From contig CALLXF010000012.1 of assembly GCA_938015805.1 (NCBI GenBank), positions 1 through 53,420 on the forward strand: a DNA stretch of 53,420 nt, read 5' to 3'. The stretch is from an uncultured Saprospiraceae bacterium (GTDB lineage Bacteria; Bacteroidota; Bacteroidia; Chitinophagales; Saprospiraceae). The notes beneath the pieces were generated by a model. That model was given only the letters and a program-made list of their open reading frames with translations. It searched no databases and was not told the DNA's origin. A program made the position numbers and the translations under genes. Below are positions 14,636-23,218 of this stretch, piece after piece (positions within the stretch are counted from its first letter, which is position 1; every line of letters starts with the position of its first letter).

Positions 14636-15412
14636 TTGAAAGCTCAAGACTTTGCCATCCGACTTAGAGAGGCACAAAAAAATCGGCAGCCGATTGCTCC
14701 TTTAAGAAACGAAATCGGAATAGAAGATATAGATCTCGCTTATGAGATTCAACATGTAAATACCTTACATCGTATAGAGCAAGGAGTTAGAGTGACAGGT
14801 AAAAAGATAGGACTCACATCGCTAGCTGTACAAAAACAACTAGGTGTAGATCAGCCTGATTATGGAATGTTATTTAGTGATATGGAAGTATTAAACGGAC
14901 TTTCCATTTCGATGCAGGAGTTGATGCAACCAAAGGCTGAGGCAGAGATTGCTTTTGTGCTTGGAGAGGATCTAGATGATGACAGTCTGACAATTGTGGA
15001 TTTGATGAATGCTATTGACTATGCATTACCCGCAATCGAAATTGTAGGAAGTCGTATTGAAAATTGGGATATACGATTTACGGATACAGTTGCAGATAAT
15101 GCTTCCGCAAGCCATTATGTAATCGGTCATACACCGAGGACCTTAGACGAATTTGATATGATAAACTGCGTGATGAAAATGTATAATCATGACCAAGAAG
15201 TTTCTACAGGAACAGGTGCGGCATGTATGGGTTCGCCCTTAAATGCAACCTTGTGGCTGGCAAAAAAAATGGTAGAATTAGGATCTCCTCTTCAAGCTGG
15301 CGAACTGATTTTTTCTGGTGCCTTAGGACCGATGCACACCGTAAAAGAAGGCGATATCTTACGAGCAGAATTCCAGGGATTAGGATCTGTTTCTATAAGT
15401 TTTTTAAAATAA
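14636..15412 (+). CDS. mhpD: 2-oxopent-4-enoate hydratase (MhpD/DmpE family)
   Basis: Adds water to 2-hydroxypenta-2,4-dienoate to give 4-hydroxy-2-oxovalerate, a step of meta-cleavage aromatic degradation. It has 258 aa, normal for the family, and aligns from its first residues with MhpD. Recognisable segments are APLRNEIGIEDIDLAYEIQ, TGKKIGLTS, QLGVDQPDYG, PKAEAEIAFVL (metal-binding acidic residues), RFTDTVADNAS and SGALGPMHTV. TTG 14636 is taken as the start because a stop codon directly precedes it and the family N-terminus begins here. The related oxalocrotonate decarboxylase (DmpH) is the main alternative, but VADNAS and the GALGP end fit hydratase better. It precedes mhpF and mhpE, which complete the pathway. 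Confidence 0.88.
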   Translation: MKAQDFAIRLREAQKNRQPIAPLRNEIGIEDIDLAYEIQHVNTLHRIEQGVRVTGKKIGLTSLAVQKQLGVDQPDYGMLFSDMEVLNGLSISMQELMQPKAEAEIAFVLGEDLDDDSLTIVDLMNAIDYALPAIEIVGSRIENWDIRFTDTVADNASASHYVIGHTPRTLDEFDMINCVMKMYNHDQEVSTGTGAACMGSPLNATLWLAKKMVELGSPLQAGELIFSGALGPMHTVKEGDILRAEFQGLGSVSISFLK

Positions 15413-15424
15413 GCCTAGGGTTAT

Positions 15425-15441
15425 CATTGGCGAAAGCCAAA
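15425..15441 (+). repeat. dispersed palindromic word, exact copy
   Basis: An exact copy of CATTGGCGAAAGCCAAA in the 54-bp gap between mhpD and mhpF, where the transcript would carry it as a GNRA-capped hairpin. Confidence 0.75.
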
Positions 15442-15466
15442 TATATTCTTAAAAGTAAAATAACAG

Positions 15467-16390
15467 ATGAAAACCAAAGTAGCAATTATCGGTTCTGGTA
15501 ATATCGGTACGGATTTGATGATAAAGATTATAAGATTGTCCGAGTCATTAGAAATGGCCGTTTTTGTAGGTATCGATCCGGCTTCTGATGGATTGGCTAG
15601 AGCCAGAAAAATGGGAGTGACCACTTGTCATACAGGTGTTGATGGTTTGATAAAAATGAATGAGTGGGAAGATATAAAAATAGTTTTTGATGCTACCTCC
15701 GCAAGGGCACATCTATACAATTGGGAAAAGATCAAGGCCTTCCCCGATAAAAAGATGATAGATTTAACGCCTGCTGCGGTAGGACCTTATCTCGTTCCGC
15801 CTGTAAATTTTTTAGATAACATGGATGTATCTAATGTAAATATGGTAACCTGTGGAGGGCAAGCAACAATCCCGATTGTAGCAGCCGTAAATAGGGTAGC
15901 TAAAGTACATTATGGAGAAATCGTTGCTTCTATTGCGAGTAAATCTGCCGGACCGGGTACTCGAGCAAATATTGACGAGTTTACAGAAACCACTGCTCAA
16001 GCAATAGAAAAAGTCGGAGGTGCCGAAAGAGGAAAAGCCATTATAGTTTTAAATCCAGCAGAGCCGCCATTAGTAATGAGGGATACCGTTTTTACACTTT
16101 CCGAGCAAGGAGATCGTGAGGCAATTAGAAATAGTATTCATAAAATGGTGGAAGAGGTACAAAAGTATGTTCCGGGATATGAGCTTCATCAGGAAGTCCA
16201 GTTTGATGATATTCCAGAATCAGAACCTGTATTTATTGAAGGCTTAGGATTACGTCATGGATTAAAGACTTCTGTATTACTAAAAGTAAAAGGGGCGGGT
16301 CATTACTTACCGGAGTACGCTGGGAACTTAGATATTATGACAAGTGCAGCGAGAGCTACTGCCGAGAGATTGATTGATGAAAATTACTAA
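15467..16390 (+). CDS. mhpF: acetaldehyde dehydrogenase, acylating (MhpF/DmpF)
   Basis: Converts acetaldehyde, NAD+ and CoA to acetyl-CoA, normally in a channelled complex with the aldolase MhpE. It has 307 aa, family length. NAD-binding GSGNIGTD (residues 9-16), catalytic C129 in [11 protein letters not shown], and [20 protein letters not shown] in the middle are all typical. It starts 54 bp after mhpD. The partner mhpE follows, but is separated from it by a small S23-type gene. This is a good-confidence assignment from motif match and context. Confidence 0.95.
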   Translation: MKTKVAIIGSGNIGTDLMIKIIRLSESLEMAVFVGIDPASDGLARARKMGVTTCHTGVDGLIKMNEWEDIKIVFDATSARAHLYNWEKIKAFPDKKMIDLTPAAVGPYLVPPVNFLDNMDVSNVNMVTCGGQATIPIVAAVNRVAKVHYGEIVASIASKSAGPGTRANIDEFTETTAQAIEKVGGAERGKAIIVLNPAEPPLVMRDTVFTLSEQGDREAIRNSIHKMVEEVQKYVPGYELHQEVQFDDIPESEPVFIEGLGLRHGLKTSVLLKVKGAGHYLPEYAGNLDIMTSAARATAERLIDENY

Positions 16391-16402
16391 TTCAAAATTG
16401 AT

Positions 16403-16415
16403 TAATTATTAATTA
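16403..16415. repeat. left 13-bp direct repeat around the S23 gene
   Basis: TAATTATTAATTA, repeated exactly at 16792-16804. The pair brackets the four-helix-bundle gene inserted between mhpF and mhpE. Being AT-only, the match could partly be composition, but it is exact and symmetrically placed. Confidence 0.5.
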
Positions 16416-16421
16416 GATTCT

Positions 16422-16787
16422 ATGGCCACCTACACTTCATTTAAAGAATTAGACTGTTATAAGAAATGCCGATTGGCGAAAATTTGGATTATTAAGTTTT
16501 GTAAAACCATTCCTAAAAATGAGTTTGATATGAAAGACAATTTAATCCGAGCTGCCAGATCTATGACCCGTAATATCGCAGAGGGTTTTGGGAGGTTTCA
16601 TTATAAGGAGAATATTCAATATGTTAGAATTGCACGAGGTTCGGCTAATGAATGTCAGGACGATTTTGTAATAGAAGGTTTTTGTAAGCAAGAAGATATC
16701 CTTGAAGTAGATAAGTTGTTATCAGAGGCAATATTTTCTTTAAACGGTTATATAAAGTATTTGCAAAGTAAACTGTCTAATAAATAA
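16422..16787 (+). CDS. S23/four-helix-bundle protein (23S rRNA intervening-sequence family)
   Basis: A 121-aa protein with the family signature ARSMTRNIAEGFGRF, then YKENIQYVRIARGSANECQDD, and four predicted helices. Members are encoded in 23S rRNA intervening sequences and, in Bacteroidota, at many unrelated chromosomal sites. They form pentameric bundles, and their function is not settled. Here the gene splits an otherwise compact mhp operon and is flanked by exact 13-bp repeats, so it looks like an inserted cassette. Related Avd proteins serve diversity-generating retroelements, but no reverse transcriptase or variable repeat is near. Confidence 0.9.
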   Translation: MATYTSFKELDCYKKCRLAKIWIIKFCKTIPKNEFDMKDNLIRAARSMTRNIAEGFGRFHYKENIQYVRIARGSANECQDDFVIEGFCKQEDILEVDKLLSEAIFSLNGYIKYLQSKLSNK

Positions 16788-16791
16788 TTTA

Positions 16792-16804
16792 TAATTATTA
16801 ATTA
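16792..16804. repeat. right 13-bp direct repeat around the S23 gene
   Basis: TAATTATTAATTA, identical to 16403-16415, ending 3 bp before the mhpE start codon at 16808. Confidence 0.5.
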
Positions 16805-16807
16805 ATA

Positions 16808-17830
16808 ATGAGTGATTTGAGTAAAATATACATTCAAGACGTAACCCTTCGAGACGGGATGCATGCGATCAGGCATCAGTATGGAAAAGAGAAGATTTTA
16901 GAAATAGCCATTGCCCTGGATAAGGCGGGTGTAGATGCTATAGAAATTTCTCATGGAGATGGACTAGCTGGAGGAAGTTTTAATTATGGTTTTGGAAAAC
17001 ATACGGATTGGGACTGGTTAGAGGGTGTAAGTGAGCAGCTCCATCACGCAAAACTGACCACACTAATCTTACCTGGAATAGCAACGATACGTGATTTAAA
17101 AAAGGCTCGCGATCTAGGTGTGGAATCTGTTAGAGTAGCGACGCATTGTACAGAAGCAGATATTTCTCCTCAGCATATTGCTGCTGCAAAAGAATTAGGA
17201 ATGGATGTAGGTGGGTTTTTAATGATGGCACATATGAATAATCCATCTGACCTTGCAGCTCAAGCAAAAATTATGGAAGATGCCGGAGCAGACTGTGTTT
17301 ATGTAACGGATTCTGCAGGAGCATTATTGATGGATGGTGTGGCTGATCGGATCAAAGCATTTAAGGATACGCTAGATGATTCGACGGAAGTCGGGATCCA
17401 CTGTCATCATAATTTATCGCTCGGTGTTGCTAATACCATCGTGGCGATGCAACATGGAGCAAACCGCTTAGATGCCTCACTGGCAGGGATGGGAGCGGGG
17501 GCTGGAAATTGTCCCTTAGAGGTTTTAGTCGCAGTGCTTAATAAGATGGAGGTAACCCACAATTCGGATTTATATCAGCTTATGGATATCGCGGACGATG
17601 TTATCAGACCTTTGCAAACCAGACCGGTGAGGGTAGATCGAGAAACTTTATCACTGGGTTATGCGGGTGTGTATTCTTCATTTTTGCTTCATTCGGAGCA
17701 AGCTGCAAAAAAATATGGTCTTGATACCCGTTCGATTTTAAACGAACTGGGAAAAAGAAAAATGGTTGGTGGTCAAGAGGATATGATCGTCGATGTAGCT
17801 CTAGATATGCTTGCTAATAAGAGACCTTGA
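16808..17830 (+). CDS. mhpE: 4-hydroxy-2-oxovalerate aldolase (MhpE/DmpG)
   Basis: Cleaves 4-hydroxy-2-oxovalerate to pyruvate and acetaldehyde. The latter passes to MhpF. It has 340 aa, family length. The DRE-TIM/HMGL-like barrel starts with [14 protein letters not shown] (catalytic R and D), has [28 protein letters not shown] and the metal-binding [12 protein letters not shown], and ends in the DmpG communication domain (residues about 270-340). Located 20 bp after the S23 gene. Together with mhpD and mhpF it makes a complete pathway from hydroxypentadienoate to pyruvate and acetyl-CoA. Confidence 0.95.
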   Translation: MSDLSKIYIQDVTLRDGMHAIRHQYGKEKILEIAIALDKAGVDAIEISHGDGLAGGSFNYGFGKHTDWDWLEGVSEQLHHAKLTTLILPGIATIRDLKKARDLGVESVRVATHCTEADISPQHIAAAKELGMDVGGFLMMAHMNNPSDLAAQAKIMEDAGADCVYVTDSAGALLMDGVADRIKAFKDTLDDSTEVGIHCHHNLSLGVANTIVAMQHGANRLDASLAGMGAGAGNCPLEVLVAVLNKMEVTHNSDLYQLMDIADDVIRPLQTRPVRVDRETLSLGYAGVYSSFLLHSEQAAKKYGLDTRSILNELGKRKMVGGQEDMIVDVALDMLANKRP

Positions 17831-17889
17831 TCAGTTAAATAAACCAATATTATAAAAGTTCTAAAACGTTATAATGTATTGTCTTCGTA

Positions 17890-18783
17890 CTAGTTTTTTA
17901 TTTTTTGGAATTGTAAGGAAACTTCTTTACCCTTATTTAAGGCTACTTTCATCGGGGTAAGATCTTTATTGTCTATCACTGCGATGTTAGCAGAGTTAGG
18001 AGGAATTCTACCCTCATTATTGGCTACGATTTTAATATCCTCAGTGTCATTATCTATAGTGATTAAAAGCATTTTAGGCTCTTTAACCACTTTATAATTA
18101 TCTAATATTACTTGATCGTTTTGATATACAGATATGCGATCACCATCCTCATGCTCTGCGTCCCATATTTTTAGATAAACCATCCTAGACTTAGTTTTAA
18201 AATTGAGTTGATCATCTTCTTTTAGATATACGTCTTTTAGATTGGCTTTAGTATCTGTGATATATTTATCGGCTTTCGCCAATTTTTCGTCTTTTACAAA
18301 TAACTTAGCCCTTTTAGTGGCTTTGTCCATTTTTGCAAATAATTGTTCTTGACCAGCAAGGTATAAATCTCCTTCTACGCATAATGTACCATCGGTATAC
18401 CGACTATAAAAATGTCCTTGTATAACACTCCTGTTTTTTTTGAGGGTAAGTTTAGCGTTATATATATGCACATAGCAAAATGTAGAATCTGGATAATCAG
18501 ATTTGGTAGAGATGTTTTCGTACTCACTAAATGATATCTTTTTATTGTCATCGTCCATCTTACCTTTGATCCTAGACTCCGTCCTGTGAGCACCTGCAAA
18601 ATCGGATATAGATCTCCCCTCAAAGTTACCATCACCTGTCTCTTTAAAGATCAGTTTATATGTGATCAGAGATTTATCTAACAACTGTATAGTACCAATA
18701 AACTCATGTTGTTTTCCTTTTTGAGAAAAAACCGAATTAATACTAACAAAACAAACCAATAAAAAAAATCCTAATTTCCTCAT
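17890..18783 (-). CDS. exported hypothetical protein
   Basis: A 297-aa protein with an N-terminal signal peptide (LGFFLLVCFVSINSVFSQ) and no lipobox. The first part (residues 25-150) is beta-rich, resembling a small barrel that scores storage of molecules (FIGTIQLLDKSLITYKLIF, GRSISDFAG). The second part is helical, then a beta-domain with DRISVYQNDQVILDNYKV. No family is recognised. The gene contains a near-copy of the palindromic word at codons for LAKAD. Monocistronic, convergent with mhpE and divergent from the TM2 gene. Confidence 0.7.
   Translation of the reverse strand: MRKLGFFLLVCFVSINSVFSQKGKQHEFIGTIQLLDKSLITYKLIFKETGDGNFEGRSISDFAGAHRTESRIKGKMDDDNKKISFSEYENISTKSDYPDSTFCYVHIYNAKLTLKKNRSVIQGHFYSRYTDGTLCVEGDLYLAGQEQLFAKMDKATKRAKLFVKDEKLAKADKYITDTKANLKDVYLKEDDQLNFKTKSRMVYLKIWDAEHEDGDRISVYQNDQVILDNYKVVKEPKMLLITIDNDTEDIKIVANNEGRIPPNSANIAVIDNKDLTPMKVALNKGKEVSLQFQKIKN
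18269..18282. repeat. palindromic word variant inside a gene
   Basis: tcggctttcgccaa keeps the GGC-TTTC-GCC core with one arm mismatch. It lies in the coding sequence of the exported protein at 17890-18783 and is read as LAKAD on the minus strand. Confidence 0.5.
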
Positions 18784-18833
18784 ATCAACTAAATCTTCTT
18801 ATTATTTTTAGCAACAACTAAAATTATCATATC

Positions 18834-19211
18834 ATGACTAGAAAATTATTACTTTCTTTCTCTTTTTTATGTTTTTGTTTGATTTCTTATGCATCATTTC
18901 CTGTTAATAAGGAAAATATGGATAAAACAGCAACAGAAACAATCGTTCTTGATGTTGAAGATCAGCAACTTGAGGTGGGTGCTAACGTAGTTGCGGATGC
19001 AGCAGATGCGATAAGTCCTGCAGCAGCGGAACGTACTGATGATAAATTTATCATCACATTACTATTATGGTTCTTTATCGGAGGACTTGCAGCACACAGA
19101 TGGTACAAAGGAAAACCTACGGGATGGAACATTTTGTTCATTTTGACATTAGGAGGTTTCGGAATATGGTGGCTTGTAGATGGGATTATGATTCTAACAG
19201 ATAGCTTCTAA
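18834..19211 (+). CDS. TM2 domain membrane protein
   Basis: A 125-aa protein with a signal peptide (LLLSFSFLCFCLISYA), a 45-residue spacer, then a TM2 domain. The first helix is ITLLLWFFIGGLAAHRWYKGK and the second NILFILTLGGFGIWWLVDGIMI, matching the G-x-H-R-x-Y and GIWW-x-x-D features of the family. TM2 proteins are small inner-membrane proteins with poorly known function. A long hairpin terminator follows. Confidence 0.85.
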   Translation: MTRKLLLSFSFLCFCLISYASFPVNKENMDKTATETIVLDVEDQQLEVGANVVADAADAISPAAAERTDDKFIITLLLWFFIGGLAAHRWYKGKPTGWNILFILTLGGFGIWWLVDGIMILTDSF

Positions 19212-19233
19212 ATATAATACTACTATCTATTAC

Positions 19234-19248
19234 GCCTAGATTCTAGGC
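19234..19248. repeat. short palindrome
   Basis: GCCTAGATTCTAGGC forms 7-bp arms around one base. It lies in the 3' region of the TM2 gene, ahead of the longer terminator hairpin. Confidence 0.4.
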
Positions 19249-19255
19249 TTTATTT

Positions 19256-19327
19256 AATAGAAATAGCAATGAGAATACAGAAGTAAGACTTCTGATCCTA
19301 TTCAAAATTGTTATTTCTATTTTTTTT
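19256..19327 (+). terminator. long hairpin terminator after the TM2 gene
   Basis: AATAGAAATAGCAAT (19256-19270) pairs with ATTGTTATTTCTATT (about 19307-19322) with one G-U pair, followed by T8. The 36-nt loop contains a smaller AGAAGT...ACTTCT hairpin. The rest of the 19212-19543 gap shows no gene or clear promoter. Confidence 0.6.
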
Positions 19328-19543
19328 ATCCCTTATTTTGGTTTGATAATTTATAGAGAACTGATCTATTATTTTACTTTATATAAAATCAATAAGCCCT
19401 TAAATCATTAATTGTAAATTCTTTTTGTTTAAATCTCATTTTATTTCCTTTTGGGTAGAATCAATATTCTCCAGTTTACGTAATATCCATTTTTTTAGCC
19501 TCGTTTAGACTCACCTTGCAATCATAATCAAACAATATAGATT

Positions 19544-20233
19544 ATGACTAAAGCAGAAAAAAATAAAACGGTTACTGTAAATAGTATAAGTAGTGATCGT
19601 AAACGCACAAATATTTTAAAGCACGCTGAGTTTACCACCATTAGTTTTTTATGTAAGTATATACCTAACTGGGTAAAGCCAGACATGCTGACCGCCTTTG
19701 GAGTTTTAGGTGCGGTCGTGGTGTTTATAGGTTTGCAGTTAGGTCTTTTTCATAAAGGCTATTTGCTATTGTCTGTCTTAGGATTAGCCATCCATTGGTT
19801 CGGAGATTCACTAGATGGACGTATAGCATATTATAGAAATAATCCCAGGAAATGGTATGGTTGGGCATTAGATATTAATGCTGACTGGTTAGCAACTGTT
19901 ATCATAGGCCTGGGATTCTATTTCTATTTTCCTTATTACAGGTGGATTGCATTTATTTTTGTAGTGGCTTACGCTGGTTCCATGATCGTAGCATTATTAA
20001 GATATAAAATAGCGGATCAGTATTCGATCGATAGTAATAATCTCGGACCTACCGAACTAAGAATTATTCTAGCTGCTGTTTTAATAGCGGAAATATTTAT
20101 TCCTCATGCGTTGATGACCTTTGGTTTTATCGGTTCTATTATTCTGATCATTTTAAATACCAAAGATGCGATCGATGTACTAAGAGCAGGTGACTATCGA
20201 GATGAAGAGGACAAAGCTTTAAAACTTTTATAA
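19544..20233 (+). CDS. CDP-alcohol phosphatidyltransferase family protein (variant motif)
   Basis: A 229-aa integral membrane protein with about six helices. The CDP-AP motif D-x2-D-G-x2-A-R-x8/9-G-x3-D-x3-D is present as D88-SL-D91-G92-RI-A95-Y96 ... G106-WAL-D110-INA-D114. All four acidic residues, including the catalytic base D114, are kept, but the usual Arg after Ala is Tyr (Y96). The family transfers a phospho-alcohol group from a CDP-lipid to an alcohol. The product here cannot be named from sequence, and the variant may alter nucleotide binding. It stands alone with its own start ATG. Confidence 0.82.
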   Translation: MTKAEKNKTVTVNSISSDRKRTNILKHAEFTTISFLCKYIPNWVKPDMLTAFGVLGAVVVFIGLQLGLFHKGYLLLSVLGLAIHWFGDSLDGRIAYYRNNPRKWYGWALDINADWLATVIIGLGFYFYFPYYRWIAFIFVVAYAGSMIVALLRYKIADQYSIDSNNLGPTELRIILAAVLIAEIFIPHALMTFGFIGSIILIILNTKDAIDVLRAGDYRDEEDKALKLL

Positions 20234-20263
20234 AAATATATTACCGACTGTGTATAAATTCTA

Positions 20264-20698
20264 ATGATGAAACATACAATAATCTTTATAATCGTACTAT
20301 GTTCTTTACAACTCCATTCTCAAAAAAATGCAGTTTATGGAACATTAGGATTTAATTCATCTATAAACATTGAACGAACCCTCATTACTTCGAAAAGCGA
20401 AAATTTCAAGCTAAATCTAAGTGCTGGATTAGGAATTATTAGTGAGTATAATATTTCTGAATCACAAGGTAAAACAGCGGAAGTAGCCCTTAATTTTTTA
20501 GCAGGTGGTCGCGGAAATTTTCTAGAGGCAAAACTAGGTGTTGGTAGATTTTCGAATTTTACCGCTTGGGAGTTTTCTGAAAGTGGTTATTGGCCAGTAG
20601 TAAGTTTAGGGTATCGCCTTGAGAAAAAGCATTTCTTATTGAGAGCTGGTTTTGGGTTTCCGGAATATATTTACGTAGGAGGAGGTTTAAGATTTTAG
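20264..20698 (+). CDS. small exported protein, outer-membrane-like
   Basis: A 144-aa protein with a signal peptide ending at LHSQ (residue 19-20). The mature part alternates polar and hydrophobic residues with many glycines (AVYGTLGFNSS, LNLSAGLGII, LLRAGFGFPEYIYVGGGLRF) and ends in F, as in small outer-membrane beta-barrels. It ends 11 bp before gtrA. Two ATGs (20264, 20267) are possible starts. No family name can be given. Confidence 0.65.
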   Translation: MMKHTIIFIIVLCSLQLHSQKNAVYGTLGFNSSINIERTLITSKSENFKLNLSAGLGIISEYNISESQGKTAEVALNFLAGGRGNFLEAKLGVGRFSNFTAWEFSESGYWPVVSLGYRLEKKHFLLRAGFGFPEYIYVGGGLRF

Positions 20699-20709
20699 TC
20701 TAGTACATA

Positions 20710-21099
20710 ATGACATTTTTAAAATCACAAATTTCTGCTTTTTTTGGAGGGATCACGGACTATCTAGTGATGCTTTACTGTGTCGAGAGGCTGGGGATAC
20801 ATTATTTCTACGCCATAGGGATTGGTGGATTTATAGGAGCGATTGTAAATTATACTATTAGTAGATACTGGGCATTCGATGCTAGAGAGGAAAAAATATG
20901 GACGCAACTGATAAAGTATGCCGCTGTATCATTAGGTAGCATAATATTAAAATCATCAGGCACTTTTTTACTTACTGAGATGAGTTCCTGGGACTACAGG
21001 ATTACTAGGTTACTGGTTGATGGGATAGTTGCTTTTGGGTTTAATTATACGTTACAAAAATTATGGGTATTTAAAAAACCCATTGTTGCCGATACTTAA
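20710..21099 (+). CDS. GtrA family membrane protein
   Basis: A 129-aa protein with four membrane helices (about 5-28, 32-52, 72-95, 100-122). The pattern FFGGITDYLVMLYCVE, the NYTISRYWAF core between helices 2 and 3, and the last FNYTLQKLWVFK fit GtrA/PST-A flippase-like proteins that move lipid-linked sugars across the inner membrane. It follows the small exported protein by 11 bp and is convergent with hutU, with a gap of 22 bp. Confidence 0.88.
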   Translation: MTFLKSQISAFFGGITDYLVMLYCVERLGIHYFYAIGIGGFIGAIVNYTISRYWAFDAREEKIWTQLIKYAAVSLGSIILKSSGTFLLTEMSSWDYRITRLLVDGIVAFGFNYTLQKLWVFKKPIVADT

Positions 21100-21121
21100 G
21101 AAAAGAGCATCTACAAAAAAT

Positions 21122-23122
21122 CTAAAATAGCTCGTCTAGAATATCTTCCACCACTATATTAGGCAGGGTGACTTTAAGTTGAGGAGTTCTTTGCATTTCC
21201 CTCTTAATCGCAAAGATCGCCTCATCATTTCTTGCCCAGCTACGCCTAGCGATTCCGTTATTTACATCATAGAAAAGCATGTTTTCTAATCTCTTTTCCG
21301 CTTCCGTAGATCCATCTAATAACATCCCAAAACCTCCATTCATCACTTCTCCCCAGCCCACTCCACCACCGTTATGGATAGACACCCATGTAGCTCCACG
21401 GAAGCTATCTCCGATGACATTATGGATTGCCATATCTGCGGTAAAGCGACTGCCGTCATAGATATTACTGGTTTCTCTAAATGGAGAATCAGTACCACTA
21501 ACATCATGATGATCTCTTCCTAAAATAATCGGTCCAGAGATATGTCCTGACTTGATGGCTTGATTAAAAGCTTTTGCCATTTTTATACGTCCTTCTGCAT
21601 CCGCATATAAAATTCTAGCTTGGCTTCCGACGACTAATTTATTTGTTTTAGCCTCTTTTATCCATTTAATATTATCTGATAATTGCTGCGCTATTTCTGG
21701 AGGTGCTGTTTCTTTTATTTCTTCTAGTACTTTCGCCGCTAGGGCATCAGTCTTATCTAAATCTTCACTATTTCCAGACCCACATACCCATCTAAATGGC
21801 CCAAAACCATAATCAAAACACATCGGACCTAATATATCCTGAACATAAGATGGATATTTAAAATCGATTCCATTATCAGCCATGATATCCGCATCTGCTC
21901 TAGAGGATTCTAGTAAAAAAGCATTGCCATAATCAAAAAAGTAAGTTCCTTTTTTAGTATGTTCATTTACGGTAGAGACATGTCTACGCAGCGATTCTTG
22001 AACCTTGGATTTAAACCCATCAGGGTTAGTTGCGATCATCTGATTAGCCTCGTCATAAGATAATCCAGCAGGGTAGTATCCTCCTGACCACGGATTATGT
22101 AGGGATGTCTGATCAGATCCGAGAGTAATAAAAATATTTTCTTTATCAAAACGTTCCCAGACATCTATCACGTTTCCGATATAAGCGATCGATACGACTT
22201 CTTTTTTGGCTTGAGCCAATGTTACCCTCGATACTAATTCATCAATGTCATCAATTAAAACATCGACCCACCCTTGCTCGTGTCTTTTAGTTGCTGCCTT
22301 AGGATTTACTTCTGCGCAGATAGTGATACATCCTGCAATGTTCCCAGCTTTGGGCTGAGCTCCACTCATACCGCCTAGACCTGCCGTTAGGAATATTTTC
22401 CCAGCAATATCATGTTCTGGTTGTAATTTTTTTCTAAATGCGTTCATTACAGTGATGGCGGTACCATGTACGATTCCTTGAGGTCCGATGTACATATACG
22501 ATCCGGCGGTCATCTGACCATACTGCGTAACACCTAGTGCATTATATTTTTCCCAGTCGTCAGGTTTAGAGTAATTAGGGATCATCATCCCATTAGTAAC
22601 TACTACTCGAGGAGCATCCTTAGTCGATGGAAATAATCCCATGGGATGACCAGAATACATATGTAAAGTCTGCTCATCTGTCATCTCGGATAGATACTGC
22701 ATAGTTAATACATACTGAGCCCAGTTCTGGAAAACTGCACCATTACCTCCATAAGTAATAAGTTCCTCAGGATGCTGAGCTACCGCAGGATCTAGATTAT
22801 TTTGAATCATAAGCATAATACCCGCTGCTTGTTGAGATTTAGCTGGATATTCATTTATTGGACGGGCGTAGATCGAGTAGTTAGGCTTAAAACGATACAT
22901 ATATATCCTTCCATAGGTATCAAGTTCTTCTGCAAATTCTGTTGCGAGTTCCTGATGCCATAATTGCGGAAAATACCTAAGGGCATTTTTTATGGCTAGT
23001 TTTTTTTCGTCGATACTAAGTATTTCCTTACGCTTAGGGGCACGATTAGCATCAGAAGGATATTTTTTTACCGGGGGAAGTTGGTCGGGAATTCCTTGTA
23101 TTATTTGGCTCTTAAAATCCAT
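21122..23122 (-). CDS. hutU: urocanate hydratase
   Basis: Second enzyme of histidine degradation: urocanate plus water to imidazolone propionate, with tightly bound NAD+. It has 666 aa, the longer form compared with about 560 in Pseudomonas. The signature GLGGMSGAQPKAGNIAG (NAD-binding), YPAGLSYDEANQMI, and the C-terminal GPFRWVCGSGNSEDL and FSMA-like segments support the call. It lies 96 bp downstream of hutH on the same strand. hutI and hutG are not in this window. It contains a TTGGC-TTGA-GCCAA hairpin variant. Confidence 0.95.
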   Translation of the reverse strand: MDFKSQIIQGIPDQLPPVKKYPSDANRAPKRKEILSIDEKKLAIKNALRYFPQLWHQELATEFAEELDTYGRIYMYRFKPNYSIYARPINEYPAKSQQAAGIMLMIQNNLDPAVAQHPEELITYGGNGAVFQNWAQYVLTMQYLSEMTDEQTLHMYSGHPMGLFPSTKDAPRVVVTNGMMIPNYSKPDDWEKYNALGVTQYGQMTAGSYMYIGPQGIVHGTAITVMNAFRKKLQPEHDIAGKIFLTAGLGGMSGAQPKAGNIAGCITICAEVNPKAATKRHEQGWVDVLIDDIDELVSRVTLAQAKKEVVSIAYIGNVIDVWERFDKENIFITLGSDQTSLHNPWSGGYYPAGLSYDEANQMIATNPDGFKSKVQESLRRHVSTVNEHTKKGTYFFDYGNAFLLESSRADADIMADNGIDFKYPSYVQDILGPMCFDYGFGPFRWVCGSGNSEDLDKTDALAAKVLEEIKETAPPEIAQQLSDNIKWIKEAKTNKLVVGSQARILYADAEGRIKMAKAFNQAIKSGHISGPIILGRDHHDVSGTDSPFRETSNIYDGSRFTADMAIHNVIGDSFRGATWVSIHNGGGVGWGEVMNGGFGMLLDGSTEAEKRLENMLFYDVNNGIARRSWARNDEAIFAIKREMQRTPQLKVTLPNIVVEDILDELF
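22206..22219. repeat. palindromic word variant inside hutU
   Basis: TTGGC-TTGA-GCCAA keeps the stem but not the GAAA loop. It is in the hutU coding sequence (LAQAK on the minus strand). Confidence 0.45.
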
Positions 23123-23218
23123 TTTCTTATTTTTTATCCTCTAACTTATTGTAGTATAGGATCACATGTTCATATTATTTAAAAGTACCGCATGAGGATT
23201 TATCCTACATGAGCATGT

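Noticed and set aside
16422-16787. Avd component of a diversity-generating retroelement
   Set aside because: The fold family is the same, but no reverse transcriptase, template repeat or variable repeat is present nearby.
19234-19248. Intrinsic terminator from GCCTAGATTCTAGGC
   Set aside because: The loop would be one base and the T-run is short. The longer hairpin just behind it is the better terminator.
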